A stretch of DNA of 64,000 bases from Nostoc sp. ATCC 43529. GTDB taxonomy: Bacteria; Cyanobacteriota; Cyanobacteriia; Cyanobacteriales; Nostocaceae. Below are positions 53,995-63,150 of the stretch, piece after piece. The stretch lies in assembly GCA_003326205.1 (NCBI GenBank), contig LWTK01000050.1, forward strand, positions 1 through 64,000. Reading direction: 5' to 3'. Position numbers and translations under genes: made by a program. Position 1 is the stretch's first letter, and each line of letters begins with the position of its first letter. A model generated the notes under the pieces. The model worked only from the letters and a program-made list of their open reading frames with translations, made no database searches and was not told where the DNA came from.

Positions 53995-55509
53995 ATGATA
54001 CCTCGTGTAAGAGCGCCAGAATTACCACAAAATTATTCTTGGCTGAATACAGACAAACTTCTATCTCTCAAACAACTCAAGGGTAGAATCGTAATTTTAG
54101 ACTTTTGGACATACTGCTGTATTAATTGTCTACATATTCTGCCAGACCTGAAATATTTAGAACAAAAATATCAAGACAGCCTTACTATTATCGGCGTTCA
54201 TTCTGGGAAATTTGATAACGAAAAAGAAACCGAAAACATCCGTCAAGCTATCTTGCGCTATGACATCGAACACCCAGTTGTAGTTGATAGTGGTTTTCGA
54301 GTTTGGGAAGAGTATGCTGTGCGTGCTTGGCCGACTTTAATGATTATCGACCCAGAAGGTTATGTAATCGGCTCTGTCTCTGGTGAAGGAAAGCGTAACG
54401 TTTTAGAAGAGTTGATTCAACGCTTAATTCAGCAACACCGCGACAAAGGTACAATTAATTTTCAAGAACTTAGCTTGACTTTAGAAAAACAACGCCAACC
54501 GTTAATCACACCTCTAGCTTTTCCTGGTAAAGTTCTAGCTACCGAAGCAGGTTTATTTATTGCTGACTCTGGACATCATCGCTTGGTTATGAGTAGCTTT
54601 GATGGCGAAATTCTCCACTTAATTGGTACTGGAAAATCTGGTTTAACTGATGGTGCTTTTGACGAAGCACAATTTTTTGCACCGCAGGGAATGACATTTG
54701 ATGCAGAAAATCAAATGCTTTATGTTGCTGATACAGAAAATCATCTGCTACGAAGAGTTGATTTGCAGCACCAGCTAGTAGAAACTATCGCCGGAACTGG
54801 AGAACAAAGCCGCAAAATTCAACTTCATGGCGGTGCTGGTTTAGAAACTGCGCTGAATTCTCCTTGGGATTTAGTGAAAGTGGGGAATTCCTTGTTCATT
54901 GCAATGGCGGGGTCGCATCAAATTTGGCAGATGGATTTAGAAACAAGCGTTGTTAAACCCTATGCTGGTATGGGTGCAGAAGCGTGTATCGATGGTTCGC
55001 TGGCTGAATCTACGTTTGCTCAACCTAGTGGTATCAGTTATAATGGGCAAGAATTGTATATTGCTGATAGTGAAGTTAGTTCGATTCGTGGTGTTAGAAT
55101 TGTAGAACCTTACCAAGTACGCACTGTTTGTGGTAGCGGAGATTTATTTGGTTTTGGCGATGTTGATGGACAAGGTGAAAATGTACGTTTGCAGCATTGT
55201 TTGGGAGTGGAATATGCACAGAATTTTCTCTGGGTAGCGGATACTTACAATCACAAAATTAAATTAATCAGTCCTAGCGGTAATTGTCAAACAGTTTTGG
55301 GAGATGGTACTGCTGGTTTACAAGATGGACAGGGTAAAAATACTCGGTTTTTTGAACCTTCGGGATTGAGTGTTTGGGGTTCATATCTATATATTAGCGA
55401 TACTAATAATCATGTGATTCGGCGTGTGGATTTGAATACTTTTGAGGTAACAACCCTAGAGTTTGTTGGGTTGTGTGCGCCAGATGTTTGCATTCCAGCG
55501 AATTTATAG
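53995..55509 (+). CDS. NHLRC2-like thioredoxin/NHL-repeat protein
   Basis: 504 residues. A thioredoxin-like domain (about 1-150) has C42-I-N-C45 in TYCCINCLH and the cis-Pro region AWPTLMIIDPEG. A six-bladed NHL beta-propeller follows (repeats such as LFIADSGHHRLV, LYVADTENHLLRRVD, LWVADTYNHKIKL, LYISDTNNHVIRRVD). This is the layout of human NHLRC2. Cytoplasmic, with no signal peptide. Its reaction is not established. A hairpin terminator follows. Confidence 0.88.
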   Translation: MIPRVRAPELPQNYSWLNTDKLLSLKQLKGRIVILDFWTYCCINCLHILPDLKYLEQKYQDSLTIIGVHSGKFDNEKETENIRQAILRYDIEHPVVVDSGFRVWEEYAVRAWPTLMIIDPEGYVIGSVSGEGKRNVLEELIQRLIQQHRDKGTINFQELSLTLEKQRQPLITPLAFPGKVLATEAGLFIADSGHHRLVMSSFDGEILHLIGTGKSGLTDGAFDEAQFFAPQGMTFDAENQMLYVADTENHLLRRVDLQHQLVETIAGTGEQSRKIQLHGGAGLETALNSPWDLVKVGNSLFIAMAGSHQIWQMDLETSVVKPYAGMGAEACIDGSLAESTFAQPSGISYNGQELYIADSEVSSIRGVRIVEPYQVRTVCGSGDLFGFGDVDGQGENVRLQHCLGVEYAQNFLWVADTYNHKIKLISPSGNCQTVLGDGTAGLQDGQGKNTRFFEPSGLSVWGSYLYISDTNNHVIRRVDLNTFEVTTLEFVGLCAPDVCIPANL

Positions 55510-55518
55510 TTACCTCAG

Positions 55519-55551
55519 GCAGAGAGACAAAGTTTTTCTTTGTCTCTCTGC
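55519..55551 (+). terminator. Perfect hairpin after the NHL gene
   Basis: GCAGAGAGACAAAG (55519-55532) pairs exactly with CTTTGTCTCTCTGC (55538-55551) around TTTTT, 10 bases after the stop. There is no T-run behind it, so termination is likely but not certain. Up to 55832 follow heptamer-like repeats (CGCAAAG units, about 55599-55620), a HIP1 site, and no gene. Confidence 0.6.
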
Positions 55552-55832
55552 ATGAAGTTTAAAAGAATAATAGACCTCTTGCATAAATAATTTTTTGTTT
55601 CACGCAAAGGCGCAAAGACGCAAAGAAGAGAGCGAAGAAAAGGACTTTTGCAAGAAGTCTAATGTTGTAGAGCGATCGCTTAATATTCTTTAGAGTTTTT
55701 TATCCAGTATTTTTACTAGGTTGGTACAGATAATTTTACATTATAATCTGATGGCAACTATCAATCTCAGCTCAAAGTAAGTGATTACAGCTTTGAGTTA
55801 ATACTATAGGTATTAATATCAATAATCAATTT

Positions 55833-56192
55833 ATTACTTTAGAATGTGGAGATGATGTTATCTCTTTTGAGAAAAATATTTTTAAAGTAAGTCAATTAAG
55901 AGAAATAATTATACGAGAAATTATAAATAAGTGGCGTCAGGAGATTGACAGCTACAAAAATCAAATGCGTAATGTCTCAGTTGGTAGCTTATTTGGTAGT
56001 ATTGTTGCTCGTGACGAGTCAATAACAGTCAGCGAATTTAAATTAAATGCTGTTAAAGATTGCCAGTTTCTTAAAATTTGGGAAACCTGGCAGAAAGGCA
56101 AATTACAAATTCGGATATTTATATACCCTAATAGCCACCAGCCAAATAATGTTTGTCTTGAATTTTATCCAGATAAGTCTATAAGTATATAA
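55833..56192 (+). CDS. Uncharacterised protein with uncertain start
   Basis: The frame is open from about 55788 to 56192. The only ATG (55965) would give 75 residues, but the codons before it look coding (ITLECGDDVISFEKNIF, then REIINKWRQEIDSY), so translation may begin at an ATT at 55833 (about 119 residues) or the true start may have been lost. The C-terminal part reads WETWQKGKLQIRIFIYPNSH. No family recognised. Confidence 0.4.
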   Translation: MTLECGDDVISFEKNIFKVSQLREIIIREIINKWRQEIDSYKNQMRNVSVGSLFGSIVARDESITVSEFKLNAVKDCQFLKIWETWQKGKLQIRIFIYPNSHQPNNVCLEFYPDKSISI

Positions 56193-56230
56193 TTAGGTTT
56201 GGATAATATTTATAGACTAATATAAACAAC

Positions 56231-56578
56231 ATGAATACTCTTCTCCACATTACACAACGCCAACAATGGGAACAAGCAAAAAATTTAGGCAGTTATCGGG
56301 CTGATTCATTCGATTTGGAAGGGTTTATTCATTGTTCTAGGTCAACGCAAATTGTTAAAGTTGCAAATAGATTTTTTAATAATCAAAAAGATTTGGTTCT
56401 ACTTTTTATTGATTCCGAAAAAGTTAATGCTGAGATTCGTGATGAAGAGGCGGAAATAGGAGAGTTATTTCCTCATATTTATGGGGAGTTAAATATTGAT
56501 GCTGTGTATCGGGTGATTGATTTTGTGGCTGGGGAAGATGGTTTGTTTGATCTGCCGGAAGAAGTTATAGATTTATAA
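56231..56578 (+). CDS. DUF952 family protein
   Basis: 115 residues. The DUF952 pattern is clear: EGFIHCSRSTQIVKVANRFF, DLVLLFIDSEKV, then FPHIYGELNIDAVYRVIDF. The fold is related to ADP-ribosyltransferase-like domains, but the function is not established. It starts about 40 bases after the uncertain gene before it. Confidence 0.88.
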   Translation: MNTLLHITQRQQWEQAKNLGSYRADSFDLEGFIHCSRSTQIVKVANRFFNNQKDLVLLFIDSEKVNAEIRDEEAEIGELFPHIYGELNIDAVYRVIDFVAGEDGLFDLPEEVIDL

Positions 56579-56619
56579 TTAACGAACCGCAGAGGCGCAG
56601 AGGACGCAGAGGAGGAGAG

Positions 56620-56808
56620 ATGGAAAGTCAAGGGTTTGATGTGGATGAGTATGTTAAGCAGATGGGGTTATTGTTGGATTTGGAGATCGGAGATGAGTAT
56701 TTTGATGGGGTGGTGGCAAATTTTGAGAGAATTAAGGCGATCGCTAATCTCGTAAATTCTTTTCCTTTACCTGAAGAAATTGAAGTAGCACCGATATTTG
56801 AACCATAG
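56620..56808 (+). CDS. AtzG-like small subunit (DUF4089)
   Basis: 62 residues: DVDEYVKQMGLLLDLEI..VVANFERIKAIANLVNSFPLPEEIEVAPIFEP. This is the DUF4089/AtzG pattern, a GatC-like belt that wraps the amidase AtzE and is required for its stability and activity. A matching AtzE-like gene lies at 57543. The start ATG is preceded by GGAGGAGAG, a good ribosome binding site that lies within a repeat of the form CGCAGAGG. Confidence 0.82.
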   Translation: MESQGFDVDEYVKQMGLLLDLEIGDEYFDGVVANFERIKAIANLVNSFPLPEEIEVAPIFEP

Positions 56809-56905
56809 TAGCTTCAAGAATCGGCTAATTTGTAGTAATTGTACTGAGTGATAAGTATAATTACAGCACTAATATATTAGCCGACAATAGTATTGGAAAG
56901 ATGGA

Positions 56906-57532
56906 ATGAATAATTTGAGTGATGCTGAGTCGTTGAAGTCAGCAGGCGTGGGTAGATTGTTGGTGCGTATACTTTGGGTAGTTTTGGGAATTGGGTTGGT
57001 ATCTACACTGTTATCTTTGTTGCAAGTAATTGCACAACCCCTTTATGAATTACTTGGTTTCTTGGATGGACTGGTATCCATAGTTTCGTTAATTGTCGGT
57101 GTGACTTCAATCATTGTTTTTTTGGTTTGGTTACATCGTCTCCACGCAGATTTAAAGAATCTTTTCCACGAATATCCAATTAGTCCAGGGGGTGCGATCG
57201 CCCGATTTATAATTCCGCTATACAGCCTTTGGGGAATAGCTAATACTTTATCCACTTTTGCTGACCGATTTAAAGGCGAAGGTGGTGATCTAACAAGTTT
57301 GAGCGAAAAAGTGCGATCGTTAATAGCACCGCTGTATGGCTTTATGATTGGCTCAAATGCTGTGGGTCGTATCGCTTTTACACAAGCTGCAAAAAATCCT
57401 GAAGATAAATTCCTACCAGTTTGGTTTCTATTATCTTGTATTTTAGATGTAGGTCTGACAGTTATTTTGCTGCAACTAGCAAAAACTATGCGGACTGCTA
57501 TTACTCAAAAAGCTAAACGTGCGATCTCCTAA
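56906..57532 (+). CDS. DUF4328-like membrane protein
   Basis: 208 residues with about four or five membrane helices (LLVRILWVVLGIGLVSTLLSLL; IVSLIVGVTSIIVFLVWLHR; LIAPLYGFMIG; FLPVWFLLSCILDVGLTVIL). The segment VWLHRLHADLKNLF..GGAIARFIIPLYSLWG resembles DUF4328. It lies between atzG and atzE, and its stop is 10 bases before the AtzE start, so the three are likely co-transcribed. A transport or membrane-tethering role is only a guess. Confidence 0.72.
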   Translation: MNNLSDAESLKSAGVGRLLVRILWVVLGIGLVSTLLSLLQVIAQPLYELLGFLDGLVSIVSLIVGVTSIIVFLVWLHRLHADLKNLFHEYPISPGGAIARFIIPLYSLWGIANTLSTFADRFKGEGGDLTSLSEKVRSLIAPLYGFMIGSNAVGRIAFTQAAKNPEDKFLPVWFLLSCILDVGLTVILLQLAKTMRTAITQKAKRAIS

Positions 57533-57542
57533 ATATTCCAGC

Positions 57543-58940
57543 ATGAATTTTGATTCAGCGGATGCCATGACGATAGCAGCTGCTGTACGTGAAGGCAATG
57601 TTAGTGCGGTAGATGTTACCAAGGCTGCGTTAGCACGAATAGCAACGCGGAATCATCAATTCAACTGTTTTACAACTATCACCGCTGAGGCGGCTTTGGC
57701 TGATGCTGCACGTATTGACGAGGAAATTGCCCAAGGTAATAACCCTGGAATACTTGCTGGTGTACCTTTTGCGGTGAAAAATCTTTTTGATATTGCTGGT
57801 TTAACGACTTTGGCGGGGTCGAAAATCAATGCAGACAACCCACCAGCTACCCAAGATGCAACCGCAGTGGCCAAGTTGAGACAAGCTGGTGCGGTGCTGC
57901 TTGGTGCTTTAAATATGGATGAGTACGCTTATGGGTTTGTAACGGAAAATTCCCATTATGGTGCTACTCATAATCCCCATGATTTACAGCGAGTTGCTGG
58001 GGGTTCGTCGGGTGGTTCGGCGGCGGCTGTGGGTGGTGGGTTGGTTCCTGTGACGCTGGGTTCTGATACGAATGGTTCGATTCGCGTTCCAGCGGCGTTG
58101 TGTGGGGTTTTTGGTTTGAAGCCGACTTATGGTAGGTTGTCTCGTGCTGGGGTGGCTTTATTTTCTAGCAGTTTTGACCACATTGGGCCGTTTGCACGTT
58201 CGGTGCAAGATATTGCTGTGGTGTTTGATGTGTTGCAAGGAAAAGACGATCGCGATCCAATTTGCACCAAGCGTCCTCCTATGGAGACGTTACATGTAAC
58301 ATATCATCAAGATATCTCTGCAATTAAAATTGCGATCTCTACTGATTATTTCACCAAAAGTGCCCAAGCGGAAGCTTTAGCAGCAGTGCAAAAAGTTGCT
58401 GATGCTTTGGATGTAACTGAGTATGTCAGCATACCAGAAGCAGACCGCGCCCGTGCTGCGGCGTTTGTGATTACGGCAAGTGAAGGGGCAAATCTGCATT
58501 TGGATAAATTGCAAAGGCGTCCAGAGGATTTCGATCCTGCAACACGCGATCGCTTTTTGGCTGGGGCGTTAATTCCTAGTAGTTGGTATTTGCAAGCGCA
58601 ACGCTTTAGAAGATGGTACCGCGATCGCGTGCGGGAAGTATTTCAAAATGTCGATATTATTCTTGCCCCAACTACACCAATTTCTGCCCCGTTAATTGGT
58701 CAACAAACTATGATTTTAGACGATGAAGAAATTCTGATTCGTCCTCATTTGGGGTTATTTACTCAACCATTATCTTTTATTGGTTTACCTGTTTTATCAG
58801 TACCAATTCAACGTCCTGATGCTTTACCTTTGGGCGTGCAATTGATAGCAGCACCATATAATGAAGCCTTGATTTTACAAGTTGCGGCTGTGTTAGAGGC
58901 AAAGGGTGTAATTTCAGCACCAGTAATTTTTAATGGCTAA
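57543..58940 (+). CDS. AtzE-family amidohydrolase (amidase signature)
   Basis: 465 residues from the ATG at 57543 (MNFDSADAMTIAAAV); a GTG 24 bases upstream is less likely. The amidase-signature triad is present: K79 (FAVKNLF), cis-Ser 155/156 (GGSSGGS) and nucleophile S179 (DTNGSIR). The nearest type that I recall is AtzE, the 1-carboxybiuret hydrolase of cyanuric acid breakdown, and the AtzG-like gene upstream supports this. AtzD and AtzF are not in the window, so the natural substrate may differ. Confidence 0.88.
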   Translation: MNFDSADAMTIAAAVREGNVSAVDVTKAALARIATRNHQFNCFTTITAEAALADAARIDEEIAQGNNPGILAGVPFAVKNLFDIAGLTTLAGSKINADNPPATQDATAVAKLRQAGAVLLGALNMDEYAYGFVTENSHYGATHNPHDLQRVAGGSSGGSAAAVGGGLVPVTLGSDTNGSIRVPAALCGVFGLKPTYGRLSRAGVALFSSSFDHIGPFARSVQDIAVVFDVLQGKDDRDPICTKRPPMETLHVTYHQDISAIKIAISTDYFTKSAQAEALAAVQKVADALDVTEYVSIPEADRARAAAFVITASEGANLHLDKLQRRPEDFDPATRDRFLAGALIPSSWYLQAQRFRRWYRDRVREVFQNVDIILAPTTPISAPLIGQQTMILDDEEILIRPHLGLFTQPLSFIGLPVLSVPIQRPDALPLGVQLIAAPYNEALILQVAAVLEAKGVISAPVIFNG

Positions 58941-59077
58941 GCTGTTCAACATCTAGTTTGGATATCTACTTTTTAAAATGTACAAAGATTGTGAGTAATA
59001 CCAATTTAATGTGAAGTTGCACATATTTCGATCCCCCTAAATCCCTCTTACAGCAATTTGCAGTTGAATAGACCACA

Positions 59078-59106
59078 GTAGGGGCACAACATTGTTGTGC
59101 CCTTAC
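59078..59106. repeat. GTAGGGGCACAACA palindrome
   Basis: GTAGGGGCACAAC (59078-59090) and GTTGTGCCCTTAC (59094-59106) pair with one wobble around ATT. Dispersed cyanobacterial repeat in the convergent atzE-patG intergenic region. Confidence 0.6.
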
Positions 59107-59164
59107 GATAATTTAGTATTCAAGTATGTATTCCATCCTAATGAAAAGCGCTCTAAACTTTTTA

Positions 59165-59203
59165 GTGCGATCGCCAACTATATTACTACCTTGGCGATCG
59201 CAC
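59165..59203. terminator. HIP1-built hairpin between atzE and patG
   Basis: GTGCGATCGCCAA (59165-59177) and TTGGCGATCGCAC (59191-59203) are exact complements around a 13-base loop; each arm contains the HIP1 octamer. Placed between convergent genes, it may act as a bidirectional terminator, though no T-run is attached. Confidence 0.45.
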
Positions 59204-59232
59204 CCAATTTGAAATCATCGCACAAAAACCCG

Positions 59233-62200
59233 TTAGTCTGTTGAGTTAGACGGCAGTGACCAGCTCTTGACTTCACCCAGCGTCACGGGCATTAGAAGTC
59301 TCACGTCAAGGGTAAAGCGGAAAACTTTGCGCCCGCGACGGCTATTTTCTGGGTCGTAGAACTCTAGTTTGACATCCCAACAGTCACTGTTAATGCGGCA
59401 GAAGGGGCTTTTTTCTACTTTAATGGTATCGAATTGACGACGCTCAGCGATCGCCTTAGCAAAGACCGAAGCTGCTTGGAATATGTTGGTGGCAGCAAAG
59501 TTGAGGGCGCGATCGCGGGAAGTTTGCCCCACATTGCGTAGATCGTTGTAAACTCGGTTGAGGAAGGTTATCAAAGCTTGTCGCACGAGGGGTGCTTGGG
59601 CTTCGTCCACCCGACGAGAGATTGCCGCCATGGCCGCGTCCACTAGGGCATTGACTTTCCAGCCGTACAACCCCCGCAGGTCATGTACATTCACTACAGG
59701 TACGACCTCACCGGAGAACAGTTCCACCGTGCGGTTAGTACGTCGGGCGGGTACGCTGATCCGCTCCACAAATTCATCGCTGGTTTCTGGTTCGAGTTGC
59801 CCTGCCAACATGAGCAGAAATATTTCGTATATCTGCCCTGAAAACGGTCCTGTTGGGTCTAGGGCGTAGATTGTGTCTCCATCTAGGCTCAAAGTCCAGA
59901 TTAGAGAACGGCTTTCATCAGGGTTGCGATCGAGGTAATCGACCATTTGACGGACATCGTAGGGGTCTGACGGAACCATGATACCGTTGACTTGGGTAGG
60001 AGGCATTAGTTCCTTAAAGCTGTCACGGCGGGTTTCATCCCCAAAGTCGTAGCCCAGGATGCCGAGGGCGTAGACGTTGCCATCGTAGGCGATGCTGGCT
60101 TCAACGGAGCCTGGGTCTGCGGCATCGGCAGCGGCGGTGACGGATGTTTCGCTTGTTGTGGCATCGGTGGGTTGCACAGCTGGGCTGGCGGCGGTGATGC
60201 TTGCTGGGGTAGCCATAGCGCTAGGCATGGCAAATCCAGGACGTTCTGTGCGGGTCATTCCGTCTCCGGCGAAGGAAAAAGTGACGGAGGGTTGCCCAAA
60301 CAGCATCTTCATTGCGCCAGGAATATTGACAAAGCCGCGCAGACATTGTTCTGGTTCTTCCACAACCTTTGGGTCGCAGGGAATCGCGGTGTTGAGCAGT
60401 GCGGCTCGGATGGCTTCGGCATCGACGGGTTTTCTTTGTTGCAGTTGCAAACTCATCAGTAGTGCAGAGATACCTGTGATTACAGGAGCTGCCATGCTGC
60501 TTCCTGTCTGGCGCACGGGTTTTTCGGTGCAGGGTTGCGCCCCCAATACATCTACACCCGGAGCGAGAATGCCTTCTTGTGTGTTGTTGCCGCCCCAGTT
60601 GCTAAAGTGGGCTGGTGTACCATCGACTTTTGCGGCTCCCACTGCCAAAATTCCCGGTAGAACGGCAGGCAGACACCAGTTTTTGTTTGAATTGTTCCCT
60701 ACAGGCGCAACGATTAAGATATTATTGTCTAGACATTTCTTAATTGCTTTAACAAGGATTTCTTCCCCAACACTTGTTCGGGTGGGACGACAAAAAGCGC
60801 AGTGGATAATATTTGCACCCAACTCTAAGGCTAACTCGAAGGCGCGGGCTAAGTTGAGCGGAGACAGCACATCGTTATAGTTACCTACTTCATCGTCAGA
60901 CTTACCTTGTGCTAGGGCATCCTGGGGCATATTGATTACCCGGCATTTGGGAGCCACGCCGAAAACAGGGCTATGCTCTTGACCCACTATGATACTGGTG
61001 ACGTGGCAGGCATGATCGTTGAGTTCAACGCGGCTCTTGATGTTTTCTGGTAAGGCAGCGTCGATCGCAGCTTGTTTCTCTTTACCCTTCAGCCCCTTGT
61101 CCCTGATTGCTTGGAAGCTGGCATAATGTTCTGGGCTGATTGGATCTGCTGGATCGTGCCAGTAGGGAAAAACCTTAGAGACTTCAGCTCCGGCAAAACA
61201 GGATAAAGTTTGATCTGGGTCGCCGTCAATAATTACAATCGTGATGCGGGGATCGCCAAGGGTTTGGTTGTGGAGTTGGGCTAGTCCAGGGATGCGATCG
61301 TTGAGGTCATGGGGGTGGAGTGCCAGGGATATTTGGGATGCAGAACTCTCAACTTCACTTGCTGAAACAGCCGCCGACTCCCTTTCATCCTCAACGACAC
61401 TCGATGAATCTGGAGTCTGAGCGTAGGCGTAGCCCGTCGTTGACATCGCATCTGAAGGAGCCAAGTCAATAGCCTCAGCCTCAGTGTCCTCAATTTGTGC
61501 TGAGGTATTTTCAGGACTTTCCCAAACCTCAGACGAGTGAATTTCTGCTACTAGCCCGGCTGATTCAAGCTGATTTCCGAATACTTCTGTCTCACCAGAC
61601 TCAGCCTCAAGTCCACCCAATTCAGTCTCACTGACTGAGACGATAGCCTCGGTCAGCCCTTCTGAGCTATCAACCTCAATCGACTCCAGTCCACTTGCTT
61701 CAACATTGCGCTTAGGCAGCGACCCCAGCAAAAATTCTCCGACAGCCGACTCTTCCACATAGTCTAGACCCGTTGCCTGACCAAAAGCATCGCTATCCCC
61801 AACCCCCAACGCACAAGGAGCCAGACCCATATTAGTTGCCACCAAGTAAAAGTTGTGCTGTAGCACCCCAACATGCTTAAGTACCGTTGCATAAGCCATA
61901 GAGCGATAGCGACGAAATAGCCGACCGAACCGTGCCGTAATCACCAATAGCACTTGTGGACGGGGACTAATAAAAAATTTCGTAATATCCTCATAACCTA
62001 AAAGAGCTATGATATCATCCTCCGATTCAAGAATCTGCTCTAGCTGGTGATTCAGAGGGTCGTAGTGATATATCCCTTGGTTCAAGCCTTGACAATGCAG
62101 TACCACTGGATAAATTTCTAATTCATACATTACCCCGCCACAAGGATAGGGACGACGGCTCAACTCCCCATAGTCATGACCAAATTTCAAATTTTCGTGC

Positions 62201-63150
62201 TTTCGGTGCAAATTTTCACCTACTACGTCCTCTAGGCGAACTAATTTTTTAACACGGGCGGTGCGATACAGTAGTTCGCCCACTTGCTCAATGGAGATCG
62301 GATGGTTATCGTCATATTCTCGAACGGATTTTCGGACTTCGATCGCTTGTGTGAGCGTAGCATCGTTACACATCAATGCTCCCAGGTTTGGACGCGGCAG
62401 GGGCACAATCCGGTCGCTCATCGGTGGCTTGACTACTGGAAAATTTGACCACTGCTCAATGTTATCATCCATAACTGGGTAATCATGGCGACCGTTGCGA
62501 CTGCGGCTGTGGAATAGCAGGTTATGAAAGTCCCAAAGCTGGAGCGAGGGGGGTTCAGGGTCAGCCGTTAGAAACCCCGCTGCCCACAGCAGGTTGAGAA
62601 ACTGATAGGCGGTTTCTGGCCCAAGGTAGGGCGGTGGTGTCAGCGATCCTAAAGTTTGGGGCTGGGCGAGTTGAGCCAGTAGCGCACTTGCTCGCCAGTC
62701 GAGAAGTTTAATCCGAAACTTCGAGAGGGGGGACTCCAGCACCATGTTGCCATCGTAGGAATGCTGATAGGCAAAGCGTGAGAGGCTGAGACTGGTTTGT
62801 GTCGAGTAGGGTTCAGTCAGATTTAACTCGGCAGAATCCACCATTGGAATCGCCTCTGCCAGGGGCAATACAGCATAATTGAGCCAACCCCGCTCATCCA
62901 ATTGTTGTAGCATCAGAGCAAACTGTTCCCCGGTTCCCTGGCCATAAAGTTCCGTTAAACTTTGCACAAGTGATTCGGTGGTGGTGTTGCCTGCCTTGAG
63001 ATGATCGAGAGCAATACCGATTCCGGGCGTTGTAGCAAGGGTGAGCAAAGCAGTTGAATCGGATTCTACCGATTGCAGTGTGTAGTAGTCTTCGGTGCTT
63101 TTGATTTGGACGAAAGGGTTGAGGGAAACAGCGAAGGGGTGATTGCTCAT
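59233..63150 (-). CDS. patG: PatG-type cyanobactin oxidase-macrocyclase protease
   Basis: 1305 residues. (1) Residues ~1-480: SagB-type flavin oxidase (RKSVREYDDNHPISIEQVGE, CGGVMYELEIYPVV, GIYHYDP), which turns azolines into azoles. (2) Residues ~481-610: a Glu/Ser-rich linker. (3) Residues ~615-960: an S8 subtilisin-like domain with Asp642 (IIDGDPD), His713 (HACHVTS), Asn819/820 (GNNSN) and Ser885 (GSSMAAP). The Asp-His interval holds the helical insertion (HYASFQAIRDKGLKGKEKQA) characteristic of macrocyclising PatG. (4) The PatG C-terminal domain (VYALGILGYDFGDE, FRFTLDVRLLMPVTLG). In patellamide-type pathways this protein cuts the C-terminal recognition sequence and cyclises the core peptide. 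The gene follows a PatF-like gene, as in known clusters. Confidence 0.93.
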   Translation of the reverse strand: MSNHPFAVSLNPFVQIKSTEDYYTLQSVESDSTALLTLATTPGIGIALDHLKAGNTTTESLVQSLTELYGQGTGEQFALMLQQLDERGWLNYAVLPLAEAIPMVDSAELNLTEPYSTQTSLSLSRFAYQHSYDGNMVLESPLSKFRIKLLDWRASALLAQLAQPQTLGSLTPPPYLGPETAYQFLNLLWAAGFLTADPEPPSLQLWDFHNLLFHSRSRNGRHDYPVMDDNIEQWSNFPVVKPPMSDRIVPLPRPNLGALMCNDATLTQAIEVRKSVREYDDNHPISIEQVGELLYRTARVKKLVRLEDVVGENLHRKHENLKFGHDYGELSRRPYPCGGVMYELEIYPVVLHCQGLNQGIYHYDPLNHQLEQILESEDDIIALLGYEDITKFFISPRPQVLLVITARFGRLFRRYRSMAYATVLKHVGVLQHNFYLVATNMGLAPCALGVGDSDAFGQATGLDYVEESAVGEFLLGSLPKRNVEASGLESIEVDSSEGLTEAIVSVSETELGGLEAESGETEVFGNQLESAGLVAEIHSSEVWESPENTSAQIEDTEAEAIDLAPSDAMSTTGYAYAQTPDSSSVVEDERESAAVSASEVESSASQISLALHPHDLNDRIPGLAQLHNQTLGDPRITIVIIDGDPDQTLSCFAGAEVSKVFPYWHDPADPISPEHYASFQAIRDKGLKGKEKQAAIDAALPENIKSRVELNDHACHVTSIIVGQEHSPVFGVAPKCRVINMPQDALAQGKSDDEVGNYNDVLSPLNLARAFELALELGANIIHCAFCRPTRTSVGEEILVKAIKKCLDNNILIVAPVGNNSNKNWCLPAVLPGILAVGAAKVDGTPAHFSNWGGNNTQEGILAPGVDVLGAQPCTEKPVRQTGSSMAAPVITGISALLMSLQLQQRKPVDAEAIRAALLNTAIPCDPKVVEEPEQCLRGFVNIPGAMKMLFGQPSVTFSFAGDGMTRTERPGFAMPSAMATPASITAASPAVQPTDATTSETSVTAAADAADPGSVEASIAYDGNVYALGILGYDFGDETRRDSFKELMPPTQVNGIMVPSDPYDVRQMVDYLDRNPDESRSLIWTLSLDGDTIYALDPTGPFSGQIYEIFLLMLAGQLEPETSDEFVERISVPARRTNRTVELFSGEVVPVVNVHDLRGLYGWKVNALVDAAMAAISRRVDEAQAPLVRQALITFLNRVYNDLRNVGQTSRDRALNFAATNIFQAASVFAKAIAERRQFDTIKVEKSPFCRINSDCWDVKLEFYDPENSRRGRKVFRFTLDVRLLMPVTLGEVKSWSLPSNSTD
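61421..61449. repeat. Small dispersed repeat inserted in patG
   Basis: GCGTAGGCGTAGCCCGTCGT plus TGACATCGC matches the complement of 14133-14159 almost exactly. It keeps the reading frame and encodes residues about 568-577 (AMSTTGYAYA) of the PatG linker. Confidence 0.7.

Noticed and set aside
60092..60880. 262-codon plus-strand frame opposite patG
   Set aside because: Antisense shadow of the PatG protease and C-terminal region. No start context, and the composition simply mirrors patG.
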